Shown: in pieces, positions 16,724 to 25,013 of the stretch
Position numbering within the stretch: position 1 is the stretch's first letter
Layout of the letters: every line of letters starts with the position of its first letter
DNA from: Palsa-504 sp963767565
Lineage (GTDB): Bacteria; Actinomycetota; Actinomycetes; Streptosporangiales; Streptosporangiaceae
Length of the DNA: 64,000 nucleotides
Direction of reading: 5' to 3'
Assembly: GCA_963767565.1 (NCBI GenBank)
Contig: CAVYEG010000001.1
Span: 62,001 to 126,000, forward strand
Notes under the pieces: model-generated
Seen by the model: only the letters and a program-made list of their open reading frames with translations
What the model was told of the DNA's origin: nothing
The model's database searches: none
Made by a program: the position numbers and the translations under genes

Positions 16724-17196
16724 CGATCCGGGTGGCGATGAGGGTCAACGGCACCGAGTACGCGCGCGAGGTGGAGCCGCGGCTGCTGCTCATCCACTTC
16801 ATCCGCGACGAGCTCGGCCTGACCGGCAGCCACTGGGGCTGCGACACGTCGAACTGCGGCAGCTGCGTCGTGTGGCTGGACGCCAAGCCGGTCAAGTCCT
16901 GCACGCTGCTGGCGGCCATGGCCGACGGGCGTTCGGTGCGGACCGTAGAGGACCTGGAGCAAGACGGCCAGCTCGACCCGGTGCAGCAGGGGTTCGTCGA
17001 GTGCCACGGGCTGCAGTGCGGGTTCTGCACGCCGGGCATGATGATGACCGCCCGCTGGCTGCTCGACCACCATCCCGACCCGGACGGCGGGCAGATCCGC
17101 GAGGCGATCTCCGGCCAGATCTGCCGGTGCACCGGGTACGAGAACATCGTCCGCTCCATCCGCTGGGCCGCCGAGCACCCCAGGCCTGCGCCATGA
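16720..17196 (+). CDS. coxS: CO dehydrogenase small (2Fe-2S) subunit
   Basis: The 158-aa subunit carries two [2Fe-2S] clusters. The plant-type cluster ligands lie in GCDTSNCGSCVVWLDAKPVK with a fourth cysteine just after (KSC), and the second set is in GLQCGFCTPGMMM and QICRCTGY. The GTG at 16720 overlaps the coxM stop (GTGA). An ATG 18 bp later is less likely because it would remove conserved strand residues. The stop overlaps the coxL ATG, so translation is coupled. Confidence 0.93.
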   Translation: MTIRVAMRVNGTEYAREVEPRLLLIHFIRDELGLTGSHWGCDTSNCGSCVVWLDAKPVKSCTLLAAMADGRSVRTVEDLEQDGQLDPVQQGFVECHGLQCGFCTPGMMMTARWLLDHHPDPDGGQIREAISGQICRCTGYENIVRSIRWAAEHPRPAP

Positions 17197-19547
17197 CCGG
17201 GGGCTTCGGGCGGCGGCTGCGCAAGGAGGACCAGCGGTTCATCCGCGGCCGCGGCACCTTCGTCGACGACGTGCGGCTGCCCGGCATGCTGTACGGCGCG
17301 GTGCTGCGCAGCCCGCACCCGCACGCCCGCATCCTGTCCATCGACACCGTGGCCGCCGAGGCGCACCCGAAGGTCCGGGCGGTCCTGACCGGCGAGCTGC
17401 TGGCGGAGCGGAACCTGGCCTGGATGCCCACCCTGTCCGGCGACCGGCAGGCCGTGCTGGCCACCGACAAGGTGCGGTTCCAGGGCCAGGAGGTCGCGTT
17501 CGTGGTGGCCGAGGACCGCTACTCGGCGCGGGACGCGCTGGAGCTGATCGACGTCGAGTACGAGCCGCTGCCGGTGGTGATCGACGCCCAGCGGGCGCTG
17601 GACGCGGGCGCCCCGGTTATCCGCGACGACCAGCCGGGCCGCACCAGCAACCACATTTTCGACTGGGAGACCGGCGACGCGGCCCGCACCGACGAGGTGT
17701 TCCGCCAGGCCGAGGTGACGGTCAGCCAGGACATGCTCTACCCGCGGGTGCATCCGGCGCCGCTGGAGACCTGCGGCACGGTGGCCGACTTCGACCCGGT
17801 CTCAGGCAAGCTGACCATGTGGGCCACCACCCAGGCGCCGCACGCCCACCGGACCCTGTACGCCATGGTGTCGGGCCTGCCCGAGCACAAGATCCGGGTC
17901 ATCTCGCCGGACATCGGCGGCGGGTTCGGCAACAAGGTGCCCATCTACCCGGGTTACGTCTGCGCCGTGGTCGGCGCGATGATCACCGGCCAGCCGGTGA
18001 AGTGGATGGAGGACCGGTCGGAGAACCTGATGTCCACCTCGTTCGCCCGGGACTTCCACATGCACGGCGAGCTGGCCGCCACACCGGACGGCAAGATCCT
18101 GGCCGTGCGGGTCACGGTGCTGGCCGATCACGGCGCGTTCAACGGGGCGGCCCAGCCGACCAAGTACCCGGCCGGGTTCTTCGGCGTGTTCACCGGGTCC
18201 TACGACCTGCAGGCGGCGCACTGCCAGGTGACCGGCGTGTACACCAACAAGGCACCGGGCGGGGTGGCCTACTCGTGCTCGTTCCGCATCACCGAGGCGG
18301 TCTACCTGGTCGAGCGGATGGTCGACGTGCTGGCCTACGAGCTCGGCCTGGACCCGGCCGAGCTGCGGATGCGCAACCTGCTGCGGCCCGAGCAGTTCCC
18401 CTACCGGTGCCAGACCGGCTGGGTGTACGACTCGGGCGACTACCCGCGCACGCTGCGCCTGGCCATGGACATGGCCGGCTACGAGGACCTGCGCCAGGAG
18501 CAGGCGGCGCTGCGGGCCGACGGCAAGCTGATGGGCATCGGGGTCAGCTTCTTCACCGAGGCGGTCGGCGCCGGGCCCCGCAAGCACATGGACATCCTCG
18601 GCCTGGGCATGGCCGACGGCGCCGAGCTGCGTGTCCACCCGACCGGCACCGCGGTGCTGCGGATCTCGGTGCAGACCCAGGGCCAGGGGCACGAGACCAC
18701 CTTCGCCCAGATCGTGGCCTCCGAGCTCGGCCTGTCCCCGGACGACGTGGAAGTGGTGCACGGCGACACCGACACCACGCCGTTCGGCCTGGGCACCTAC
18801 GGGTCGCGGTCCACGCCGGTGTCCGGCGCGGCAACCGCCATCGTGGCCCGCAAGGTGCGCGACCGGGCCCGCATCGTGGCCTCGGTCATGCTCGAGGTGG
18901 ACCCGGCGGACCTGGAGTGGGAGCCGGGCCGGTGGTTCGTCCGCGGCGACCCCGATTCCGGCCGCACCCTGGCCGAGATCGCGCTGGCCGCGCACTCCGG
19001 CCTGGAGCTGCCCGAGGGCATCGAGGGCCACCTGGACGCCAGCTGCGTCTACGACCCGCCCAACCTGACCTTCCCGTTCGGCGCGTACATCTGCGTGGTC
19101 GACGTCGACCCGGGTACCGGCAAGGTCTGGGTGCGCCGGTTCATCGCGGTGGACGACTGCGGGGTCCGGATCAACCCGATGATCGTCGAGGGCCAGGTGC
19201 ACGGCGGGCTGGCCGACGGCATCGGGATGGCGCTGATGGAGGTCATCGCGTTCGACGCCGACGGCAACTGCCTGGGCGGCTCGTTCATGGACTACCTGCT
19301 GCCCACCTCGCTGGAGTGCCCGGCCTGGGAGCTGGGGCAGACCGTCACCCCGTCGCCGCACCACCCGATCGGGGCCAAGGGCGTGGGGGAGTCGGCCACG
19401 GTCGGCTCGCCGCCCGCGGTGGTCAACGCGGTCATCGACGCGCTGCGCCCGTACGGGGTCAGGCACGCCGACATGCCGCTCACCCCGGCCCAGGTCTGGC
19501 GGGCCATCCAGGGCCGCCCGCTGCGCACCGACCTGGCCATCAGCTGA
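17193..19547 (+). CDS. coxL: Aerobic CO dehydrogenase large (Mo-Cu) subunit, form I
   Basis: The 784-aa catalytic subunit oxidises CO to CO2 at a Mo-Cu site bound to molybdopterin cytosine dinucleotide. The copper-ligand loop reads GGVAYSCSFRITEAVY with the cysteine at residue about 362. This fits the form I pattern AYxCSFR rather than the form II AYRGAGR, so genuine CO oxidation is expected. PDIGGGFGNKVPIYPG and the catalytic glutamate in GAKGVGESATVGSPPA (about residue 733) are intact. The residue before CSFR is Ser where Arg is usual, so the active-site edge may be altered. The start overlaps coxS (ATGA). Confidence 0.95.
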   Translation: MTGGFGRRLRKEDQRFIRGRGTFVDDVRLPGMLYGAVLRSPHPHARILSIDTVAAEAHPKVRAVLTGELLAERNLAWMPTLSGDRQAVLATDKVRFQGQEVAFVVAEDRYSARDALELIDVEYEPLPVVIDAQRALDAGAPVIRDDQPGRTSNHIFDWETGDAARTDEVFRQAEVTVSQDMLYPRVHPAPLETCGTVADFDPVSGKLTMWATTQAPHAHRTLYAMVSGLPEHKIRVISPDIGGGFGNKVPIYPGYVCAVVGAMITGQPVKWMEDRSENLMSTSFARDFHMHGELAATPDGKILAVRVTVLADHGAFNGAAQPTKYPAGFFGVFTGSYDLQAAHCQVTGVYTNKAPGGVAYSCSFRITEAVYLVERMVDVLAYELGLDPAELRMRNLLRPEQFPYRCQTGWVYDSGDYPRTLRLAMDMAGYEDLRQEQAALRADGKLMGIGVSFFTEAVGAGPRKHMDILGLGMADGAELRVHPTGTAVLRISVQTQGQGHETTFAQIVASELGLSPDDVEVVHGDTDTTPFGLGTYGSRSTPVSGAATAIVARKVRDRARIVASVMLEVDPADLEWEPGRWFVRGDPDSGRTLAEIALAAHSGLELPEGIEGHLDASCVYDPPNLTFPFGAYICVVDVDPGTGKVWVRRFIAVDDCGVRINPMIVEGQVHGGLADGIGMALMEVIAFDADGNCLGGSFMDYLLPTSLECPAWELGQTVTPSPHHPIGAKGVGESATVGSPPAVVNAVIDALRPYGVRHADMPLTPAQVWRAIQGRPLRTDLAIS

Positions 19548-19602
19548 CCGGGCTGGTGGCCGGATAAACTCGCATCTGGAGCATTCAGCCGAGACCCACA
19601 CT

Positions 19603-20514
19603 GTGAGCAGCGCGTTGACAAACGATCTTGATCAGCGGTTCCCCGACGTCGGCGCGCTGTCCGCCGCCCTGGACACGGTGGGTTACCTGGCCGGCGAGCA
19701 GCTGGCCGCCGCGTTGTTCCTGGCCGTGCGGATGGGGCAGCCGATCCTGCTGGAGGGCGAGCCCGGCGTGGGCAAGACCGAGGCGGCCAAGGCGCTGTCC
19801 GAGGCGCTGGACACGCCGCTGGTCCGGCTGCAGTGCTACGAGGGCATCGCCGCGGCCGAGGCGCTGTATGAATGGAACTACCCGCGCCAGCTGCTGGCCA
19901 TCCGGCTGGCCGAAGCCGAAGGCGAGCACATCAGCGACAAGGACCTGTTCACCGATGAGTACCTGCTGTCCCGGCCGCTGCTGGCCGCGCTGCTGCACCC
20001 CGGGCCGCGCCCCGCGGTGCTGCTCATCGACGAGGTGGACCGGGCCGACGACGAGTTCGAGGCGTTCCTGTTCGAGCTGCTGGCCGAGGCGGCGGTCACC
20101 ATCCCCGAGCTCGGCACCCGGCGGGCCGCGCTGCCGCCGGTGACCGTGCTGACCTCGAACCGGACCCGGGACCTGCACGACGCGCTCAAGCGGCGCTGCC
20201 TGTACCACTGGATCGCCTACCCGGACACGGTGCGGGTGGCGGAGATCATCAGGCGGCGGGTGCCCACCGCCGGGGACCACCTGGCCGGGCAGATCGCGGC
20301 CGCGGTCAACCGGCTCCGCGGCCTGGACCTGACCAAGCCGCCCGGCATCTCCGAGGCGATCAGCTGGGCCTCCGCGCTGACCGTGTTCGGCGCCGGCGAC
20401 CTGTCCGGGCCGGTGGTGGACCAGACGCTGAGCACGGTGCTGAAGTACCCCGAGGACACCGACACGGTGCGCCAGGCCGGCCTGGCCGCGGTCACCGGCC
20501 CGGCCGGGAGCTGA
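19603..20514 (+). CDS. coxD: MoxR-type AAA+ ATPase, CoxD-like
   Basis: The 303-aa AAA+ protein has Walker A GEPGVGKTEAAKAL, Walker B PAVLLIDEVDRADDEFEAF and a sensor region TVLTSNRTRDLHDALKRRC. In Oligotropha-type systems CoxD is needed to build the CuSMo centre of CO dehydrogenase. Position directly after coxL and before a VWA protein supports the same role. The GTG at 19603 is 55 bp after coxL. MoxR ATPases in general assist metal-enzyme maturation, and the symbol rests mainly on context. Confidence 0.85.
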   Translation: MSSALTNDLDQRFPDVGALSAALDTVGYLAGEQLAAALFLAVRMGQPILLEGEPGVGKTEAAKALSEALDTPLVRLQCYEGIAAAEALYEWNYPRQLLAIRLAEAEGEHISDKDLFTDEYLLSRPLLAALLHPGPRPAVLLIDEVDRADDEFEAFLFELLAEAAVTIPELGTRRAALPPVTVLTSNRTRDLHDALKRRCLYHWIAYPDTVRVAEIIRRRVPTAGDHLAGQIAAAVNRLRGLDLTKPPGISEAISWASALTVFGAGDLSGPVVDQTLSTVLKYPEDTDTVRQAGLAAVTGPAGS

Positions 20515-20524
20515 CCCGCCCGCC

Positions 20525-21733
20525 GTGCCTGCCTACGGTTCCCCGCCCGATGTCGCGTCGCTGGCGGCCGGGCTGGGCACCGCGCTGCACACGGCCGGGC
20601 TGCCGGTCGGGCCGGACCGGTGCGAGCGGCTGGCCCGGGCCGTAACGGTCATGAACGCACGCTCCGTCGCCGACCTGCACGCCTGCGCGCTGGCCACGAT
20701 GGTCTCCGACCCGAGCCAGGTCGGCACGTTCGAGCGGGTCTTCGCCGCTCTGTTCGGCACGCCCCCGCCGTTCACCAACCCGGCCGAAGCCGCCGAGTCC
20801 GCCTTCCAGCGGGCCGAGGAGGCCGGCGGCCCGCCCGCCGACCGGACCCGGTCCGACCCGGGCGGCCGGCCGGCTGGCGCTCAGGTCACCGACACCGGCG
20901 TGGCCGCCGGGTCCGGCGACGACGAGCTGTCGGACGCGCTGGCCATCCGCCGGGTGGCCTCTGCCACCGAGCGGCTGCGGTCCCGTGACTTCACCCAGCT
21001 GTCAGCCGCCGAACTTCGCGAACTCGTCTCGCTCATGCGCGAGCTGACCCTGGCCGTGCCGCCCCGGCGCACCCGCAGGTACCGCCGGGCGCGGGACGGG
21101 AAGCGCCCCGACCTGCGCGGCACCCTGCGCGCCGCGCGGCGCAGCGGCGGCGAGGCGATCCGGGTCGCGCGCCAGGCCCCCCGGTCGCGGCCGCGCCGCC
21201 TGGTGGTGCTGTGCGACATCTCCGGCTCCATGGAGTCCTACGCCCGCGCGCTGCTCATGCTGATGTACTGCCTGCACGGCGGGCAGTTGCGGGGCGGGCA
21301 GACCCGCCCTGAGGTGTTCAGCTTCGCCACCCGGCTGACCCGGCTGACGCCGGCCCTGGCCGCGGCCACCCCGGACACCATGCTGGCCAAGGCGGGCGAG
21401 GCCGCGCCCGACTGGTCCGGCGGGACCAGGATCGGCGCCGCGCTCAAGGAGTTCAACGACCATTACGGCGCCCGCGGCCTGGCCAGGAACGCCGTGGTGC
21501 TGATCATCTCCGACGGCTGGGAGACCGGCGAGCCCGCCCTGCTCGGCGCCCAGATGGCCCGGCTGTCCCGCATCGCCCACCGGATCGTCTGGGCCAACCC
21601 GCGCACCCAGTCCCCCCGCTACAGCCCCGAAGTCGGCGGCATGGCCGCCGCCTGGCCCTACTGCGACGCCGTAGTCAGCGCCCACAGCCTCGACGCCCTC
21701 GACGACCTCCTCGCCGCCCTCGCCGCCCGCTGA
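20525..21733 (+). CDS. coxE: VWA-domain protein, CoxE-like
   Basis: The 402-aa protein has a C-terminal von Willebrand A domain with the MIDAS motif RLVVLCDISGSMESYARAL, then WSGGTRIGAALKEFN and VVLIISDGWETG. The N-terminal half is Arg-rich and partly low complexity. It follows the AAA gene by 10 bp, the usual coxD-coxE pair, and probably works with that ATPase in cofactor insertion into CoxL. No coxG or coxF gene is present next to it. Confidence 0.87.
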   Translation: MPAYGSPPDVASLAAGLGTALHTAGLPVGPDRCERLARAVTVMNARSVADLHACALATMVSDPSQVGTFERVFAALFGTPPPFTNPAEAAESAFQRAEEAGGPPADRTRSDPGGRPAGAQVTDTGVAAGSGDDELSDALAIRRVASATERLRSRDFTQLSAAELRELVSLMRELTLAVPPRRTRRYRRARDGKRPDLRGTLRAARRSGGEAIRVARQAPRSRPRRLVVLCDISGSMESYARALLMLMYCLHGGQLRGGQTRPEVFSFATRLTRLTPALAAATPDTMLAKAGEAAPDWSGGTRIGAALKEFNDHYGARGLARNAVVLIISDGWETGEPALLGAQMARLSRIAHRIVWANPRTQSPRYSPEVGGMAAAWPYCDAVVSAHSLDALDDLLAALAAR

Positions 21734-21888
21734 CCGCCTTTCGCCCCGGCCCCGTGCCGCTAAGCCCTCCAGGAGCGCAGTGAAACCCGACTTCCACTAC
21801 CTCCCAGGGTGCTGAAGGTCCAGTTTCATTACGCTGCCGAGCCGACTCGTGGCCCGGGCGAGCCGGGAAGCTTGGCTCGCATGTCCGA

Positions 21889-21940
21889 AAGAGATACAAT
21901 CTCTATTGATAGATATCTTGCATCAAGAGTATATCAAACT
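21889..21940 (+). promoter_or_regulatory. AT-rich promoter/operator of vapBC
   Basis: This patch is strikingly AT-rich. It contains TTGATA (21906-21911), an 18-nt spacer and TATATC (21930-21935), a good -35/-10 pair about 20 nt before the likely TTG start. Two inverted repeats overlap it: AGAGAT-ACA-ATCTCT and a longer imperfect one centred on CTTG-CAT-CAAG with flanking TTGATA/TATCAA. Such symmetry is expected for autoregulation by the VapBC complex. Confidence 0.6.
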
Positions 21941-21955
21941 AACGGATGGTGCCTC

Positions 21956-22168
21956 TTGGCCAAGACGCTTATGGATCTGGATGAGGGCCTGCTGGCCGAG
22001 GCTGCCGCGGCGCTGGGAACCAGGACCAAGAAGGAAACGGTCATGGTCGCCTTGCAGAAGGTCAGCGACGAGGCGCGGACCCGGCGGGCCAGTGCGCTCG
22101 AAGACCTGCTCGCCGCGGCCGACGCCGACGGGTTCGATTACAGTCGACTTGACGATCTCGACCAGTGA
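21956..22168 (+). CDS. vapB: VapB-family antitoxin
   Basis: From the TTG at 21956 the product is about 70 aa: LAKTLMDLDEGLLAEAAAAL, a TKKETVMVALQKV ribbon-helix-helix-like segment, and a charged tail ending FDYSRLDDLDQ that should bind the PIN toxin. The frame is open back to 21809, but that upstream part crosses the AT-rich operator and is not family-like, so the later start is preferred. The stop overlaps the toxin ATG (ATGA). Confidence 0.8.
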   Translation: MAKTLMDLDEGLLAEAAAALGTRTKKETVMVALQKVSDEARTRRASALEDLLAAADADGFDYSRLDDLDQ

Positions 22169-22578
22169 AGTACCTGATCGACACCAGCGCGCTGGTCCGG
22201 ATACTGCGCCGACAGGTGGATGAGTCCTGGTATGAGCAGGTCGCACACGGCCTGGTGGCTATTTGCGATCCGGTTCTTACCGAGGCGCTGACGATTGCCC
22301 GGGCCACTGAATATGGCCGCATCAGGGCGGACCTGTTGGCCGCCTACCCCTGGGTCCCAGTGCCTGAGCGCGTGTGGGAAACCGTGCACAGCGTTCAGGC
22401 TCAGTTGGCCGCTAAGAGCCAGCACCAGGGGCTCTCAGTGGCGGATCACCTGGTCGTGGCCACCGCATTGCATCATCGCCTGACGATCCTGCATGAGGAT
22501 ACCGACTTCAGTACCGCCGCCGCGATCGTCCCCGACCTCCAGCAGCAGCGTATTTTGGGCGGTGACACGGGGAGGTAA
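22165..22578 (+). CDS. vapC: VapC-family PIN-domain ribonuclease toxin
   Basis: The 137-aa PIN domain has the four acidic positions of the family: D6 in YLIDTSALVRI, E40 in DPVLTEAL, D94 in LSVADHLVVATAL and D112/D114 in HEDTDFSTAA. VapC toxins are Mg-dependent endoribonucleases that often cut tRNA or rRNA, held off by VapB. Translation is coupled to vapB. It borders the cox operon and is unlikely to be functionally linked to it. Confidence 0.9.
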   Translation: MKYLIDTSALVRILRRQVDESWYEQVAHGLVAICDPVLTEALTIARATEYGRIRADLLAAYPWVPVPERVWETVHSVQAQLAAKSQHQGLSVADHLVVATALHHRLTILHEDTDFSTAAAIVPDLQQQRILGGDTGR

Positions 22579-22618
22579 AGCCGCTGGTGCGCAAAGCGGG
22601 TGCGCGCCAGCGGCTGGC

Positions 22619-23689
22619 TCAGGCGACGTTCACCTTGATGGTGTGGTAGCCGGTGGCTCCGTTCGGCTCGGGCTGGTGCGCCACCGCAGTCTGGGTGTAG
22701 CCGGTCTGGTCCGTCGCGCGGACCTGGAGCGTGTGCGGCCCGGCGGTCGCGTCCCAGACGTAGTACCACTGGCGCCAGGTGTCGATGGTGTCCTGGGCGG
22801 CCAGCTTGGCCGGGTACCAGGTGCCGTCGACGGACACCTCGACGGCTTCGATGCCCTTGTGCTGCGCCCACGCCACGCCCGCGATGGTCACCTTTCCTGG
22901 TTTCAGGCCGGTGCCGACCTTGGGCACGTCGATCCGGGATTCGGTCTTGATCGGCGCCTGCGGTGACCAGCCGCGCTTGACCCAGTAGGCGTCGAACGCG
23001 CCGAACGTGGTGAGCTGCATGTCCACCACCCACTTGGTCGCGGACACGTAGCCGTACAGCCCCGGCACGACCACCCGGACCGGGAAGCCGTGCGCCGCTG
23101 GCAGCACCTGGCCGTTCATCCCGATGGCTAGCATCGAGGCGCGACCGTCCATGACCGGGTCGGTGGCCACGCCGATGGTCATGCCGTTGACGTCCCGCAT
23201 CACGATCTGCTGGGCGCCGGGCTGGATGCCCGCCCGGCGCAGCACGTTGGCCAGCAGCGTGCCCTGCCAGCGGGCGTTGCCGATGTAGCCGCCGCCGACA
23301 CTTTCCGAGACGCAGGTCAGGGTGATGTCGTTCTCGACCATGGGCAGCTTGACCAGTTCGTCGAACGTGAGCGTCACCGGGCGGTCGACCATGCCGTGGA
23401 TGCGCAGCTGCCAGGCCTGCGACGACACCTGCGGTATCACCAGCGACGTGTCGACCCGGTAAAACTGGGCGTCGGGCGTGTAGAACGGCGACAGGCCCGG
23501 GATGTTCAGCGAGACGTCCTTGGGCACCGAGGCCGGCTTGATGGCCGGCGGGGCGAGCTTCGCCCTCGAGGTGCTTACGTCGAACCGCTTGCTGATCAGC
23601 AGCCCGCCGCCCACCCCGGCCGCGGCTGCGGCGGCCGCGGTGCCGCCGGCCGCGGCCACGAACTTACGCCGGTTGATGGTGGAGGTCAC
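22619..23689 (-). CDS. Tat-exported molybdopterin oxidoreductase, sulfite oxidase-like
   Basis: The 356-aa protein starts at a GTG overlapping the stop of the upstream membrane gene (GTGA). A twin-arginine signal INRRKFVAAAGG precedes an Ala-rich hydrophobic segment. The molybdopterin domain includes the Mo-ligand cysteine in DITLTCVSESVGGGYIGNA, the usual HGFPVRVVVPGLYGY and KWVVDMQL segments, and a C-terminal dimerisation domain with VDGTWYPAKLA. Members oxidise or reduce small sulfur or nitrogen compounds (sulfite, sulfoxides). It probably works with the preceding membrane protein. Confidence 0.9.
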   Translation of the reverse strand: MTSTINRRKFVAAAGGTAAAAAAAGVGGGLLISKRFDVSTSRAKLAPPAIKPASVPKDVSLNIPGLSPFYTPDAQFYRVDTSLVIPQVSSQAWQLRIHGMVDRPVTLTFDELVKLPMVENDITLTCVSESVGGGYIGNARWQGTLLANVLRRAGIQPGAQQIVMRDVNGMTIGVATDPVMDGRASMLAIGMNGQVLPAAHGFPVRVVVPGLYGYVSATKWVVDMQLTTFGAFDAYWVKRGWSPQAPIKTESRIDVPKVGTGLKPGKVTIAGVAWAQHKGIEAVEVSVDGTWYPAKLAAQDTIDTWRQWYYVWDATAGPHTLQVRATDQTGYTQTAVAHQPEPNGATGYHTIKVNVA

Positions 23690-25005
23690 CACGCCTCCCG
23701 GTGGCGGCTGGCGCTGGCGTGCCGCAGCGGCGTGACGGGGGCGGCCGCGCTGGCCAGCCACAGGAACGCCGCGATCCCGGCCACGCCGCCGATCACCGAG
23801 GGCACGACGTCGGTCAGGTGGCTGTCCGGCCTGGTGATAACCACGAACGCGCCGAATAGCCCCAGCACCGCGACGCCGGCCACGCCGACCGCCGCGTTGC
23901 GCCGGGCCAGGCAGCCGATGACCATGGCGATGATGGCGATCATGGCGTACATGCCGAGCAGCAGCACCGTCTTGTCGTTCTCGCCGAAGTGCTGGATAGC
24001 GAAGTTCTTCAGCGCCGAAGGAGTCCGGTCGATGAACGCGCCGCCCACCGCGATGACCGGCGAGGCCTGCGGCCGGACGAACGCCGCCGCGAAGGTGGAG
24101 ACGCCGATCGCGACCGCCGCCGCCAGGAAACCGATCACCGCGCCGATGATCAGCCCACCCGGGCCCGGCTTGGGCCGGTCCTGGTCCTGCCGAGGAAGCC
24201 AACCCAGCTCCCCCATGGTGTCGGGCGCGATCAGCATCGGACCGGAAGCGTTCTGCCACCGGTCCAGACCGGGCTCGCCATAGTCATCCCGGGCGGCGTA
24301 GTCATCGCGCTCGGTCCAGCCGTCCGGCCCCGCATAGCTGTCCGGCCCCGCGTAGCTGTCCGGGCCTGCGTAGCTGTCCGGCCCCGCGTAGCTGTCCGGC
24401 CCCGCGTAGCTGTCCGGCCCCGCGTAGCTGTCCGGCCCCGCGTAGTCGTCCGGGCCTGCGTAGTCGTCCGGGCCTGCGTAGCTGTCCGGGCCCGCGTAGC
24501 TGTCCGGGCCTGCGTAGGCATCGGGGTCCGCATAGCCGACCGGGCCCCGGCCGCCGTCCCAGGCCTGCGCGTACTCCTCCCGGGTCCCGTAGGCAATCGC
24601 GCCGCCGCGGTTCCCGTACTCCTCGGCCAGCGTCCGGTACCCGCCCGGGCCGTAGCTGGCGGCTCGCCCGTCGAAGCCGTCGCCGGCGTCGAAGGCAACC
24701 GGCGGTCCACCGAACCCGTCCGTCGCCGCTGGGTATCCGCTCGTGCCCCGGTAGTCGCCGTAGGCCGGAGGATAGCTCTCCGCTGGGGCCCCGTATCCGG
24801 CTCGGCCGTCCCGCCGGCCGCCGTAGTCAGGGCGGGCGCCGTAGTCACCGCGGGCGTCGTAGCCGCCCGTCGTCTCCGCCGCTCCCCAGGCCTGAGCGTC
24901 GCGGTAGCCGTCGGCGCCGACGTACGCCGGCCAGGCCCGGTCCGGAGTCGCGTCCGGCCAGCGTTCCTGGCGCGGCAGCTTGCGATGCGACGGATGGTAA
25001 CTCAT
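23686..25005 (-). CDS. Membrane protein with hexapeptide repeats, partner of the molybdoprotein
   Basis: The 439-aa product starts MSYHPSHRKLPRQERW at 25005. The N-terminal half is Tyr/Gly/Asp-rich and disordered, with eleven tandem DxYAGP units (mostly DSYAGP, a few DDYAGP) near residues 158-225. The C-terminal half has four hydrophobic helices (GGLIIGAVIGFLAAAVAIGV, LLGMYAMIAIIAMVIG, AGVAVLGLFGAFVVI, GGVAGIAAFLWLASA). It is translationally coupled to the sulfite-oxidase-like enzyme and may anchor it or pass electrons, but no heme ligand pattern is evident. The repeat function is unknown. Confidence 0.8.
   Translation of the reverse strand: MSYHPSHRKLPRQERWPDATPDRAWPAYVGADGYRDAQAWGAAETTGGYDARGDYGARPDYGGRRDGRAGYGAPAESYPPAYGDYRGTSGYPAATDGFGGPPVAFDAGDGFDGRAASYGPGGYRTLAEEYGNRGGAIAYGTREEYAQAWDGGRGPVGYADPDAYAGPDSYAGPDSYAGPDDYAGPDDYAGPDSYAGPDSYAGPDSYAGPDSYAGPDSYAGPDSYAGPDGWTERDDYAARDDYGEPGLDRWQNASGPMLIAPDTMGELGWLPRQDQDRPKPGPGGLIIGAVIGFLAAAVAIGVSTFAAAFVRPQASPVIAVGGAFIDRTPSALKNFAIQHFGENDKTVLLLGMYAMIAIIAMVIGCLARRNAAVGVAGVAVLGLFGAFVVITRPDSHLTDVVPSVIGGVAGIAAFLWLASAAAPVTPLRHASASRHREAW
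24322..24520 (-). repeat. 18-bp tandem repeat array within the membrane protein gene
   Basis: About eleven copies of an 18-bp unit (plus-strand form GTCCGGCCCCGCGTAGCT, with GGGCCTGC variants) encode DxYAGP hexapeptides. The unit length preserves the frame, so copy number can vary freely. It is coding DNA, not CRISPR: there are no unique spacers. Confidence 0.9.
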
Positions 25006-25013
25006 GTCTCTAT

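Noticed and set aside
17802..19601. Minus-strand 599-aa frame opposite coxL
   Set aside because: It is rich in Gly, Arg, His and Val with no motif, a typical antisense shadow of a GC-rich gene.
23690..24259. Apparent N-terminal extension fusing upstream sequence to the sulfite-oxidase-like protein
   Set aside because: The extension is out-of-frame reading of the membrane gene. A GTGA overlap gives the true start at 23689 with a Tat signal.
24322..24520. Regular 18-bp repeats that could look like a CRISPR array
   Set aside because: Units are contiguous with no spacers and encode DxYAGP hexapeptides in frame with a membrane protein.
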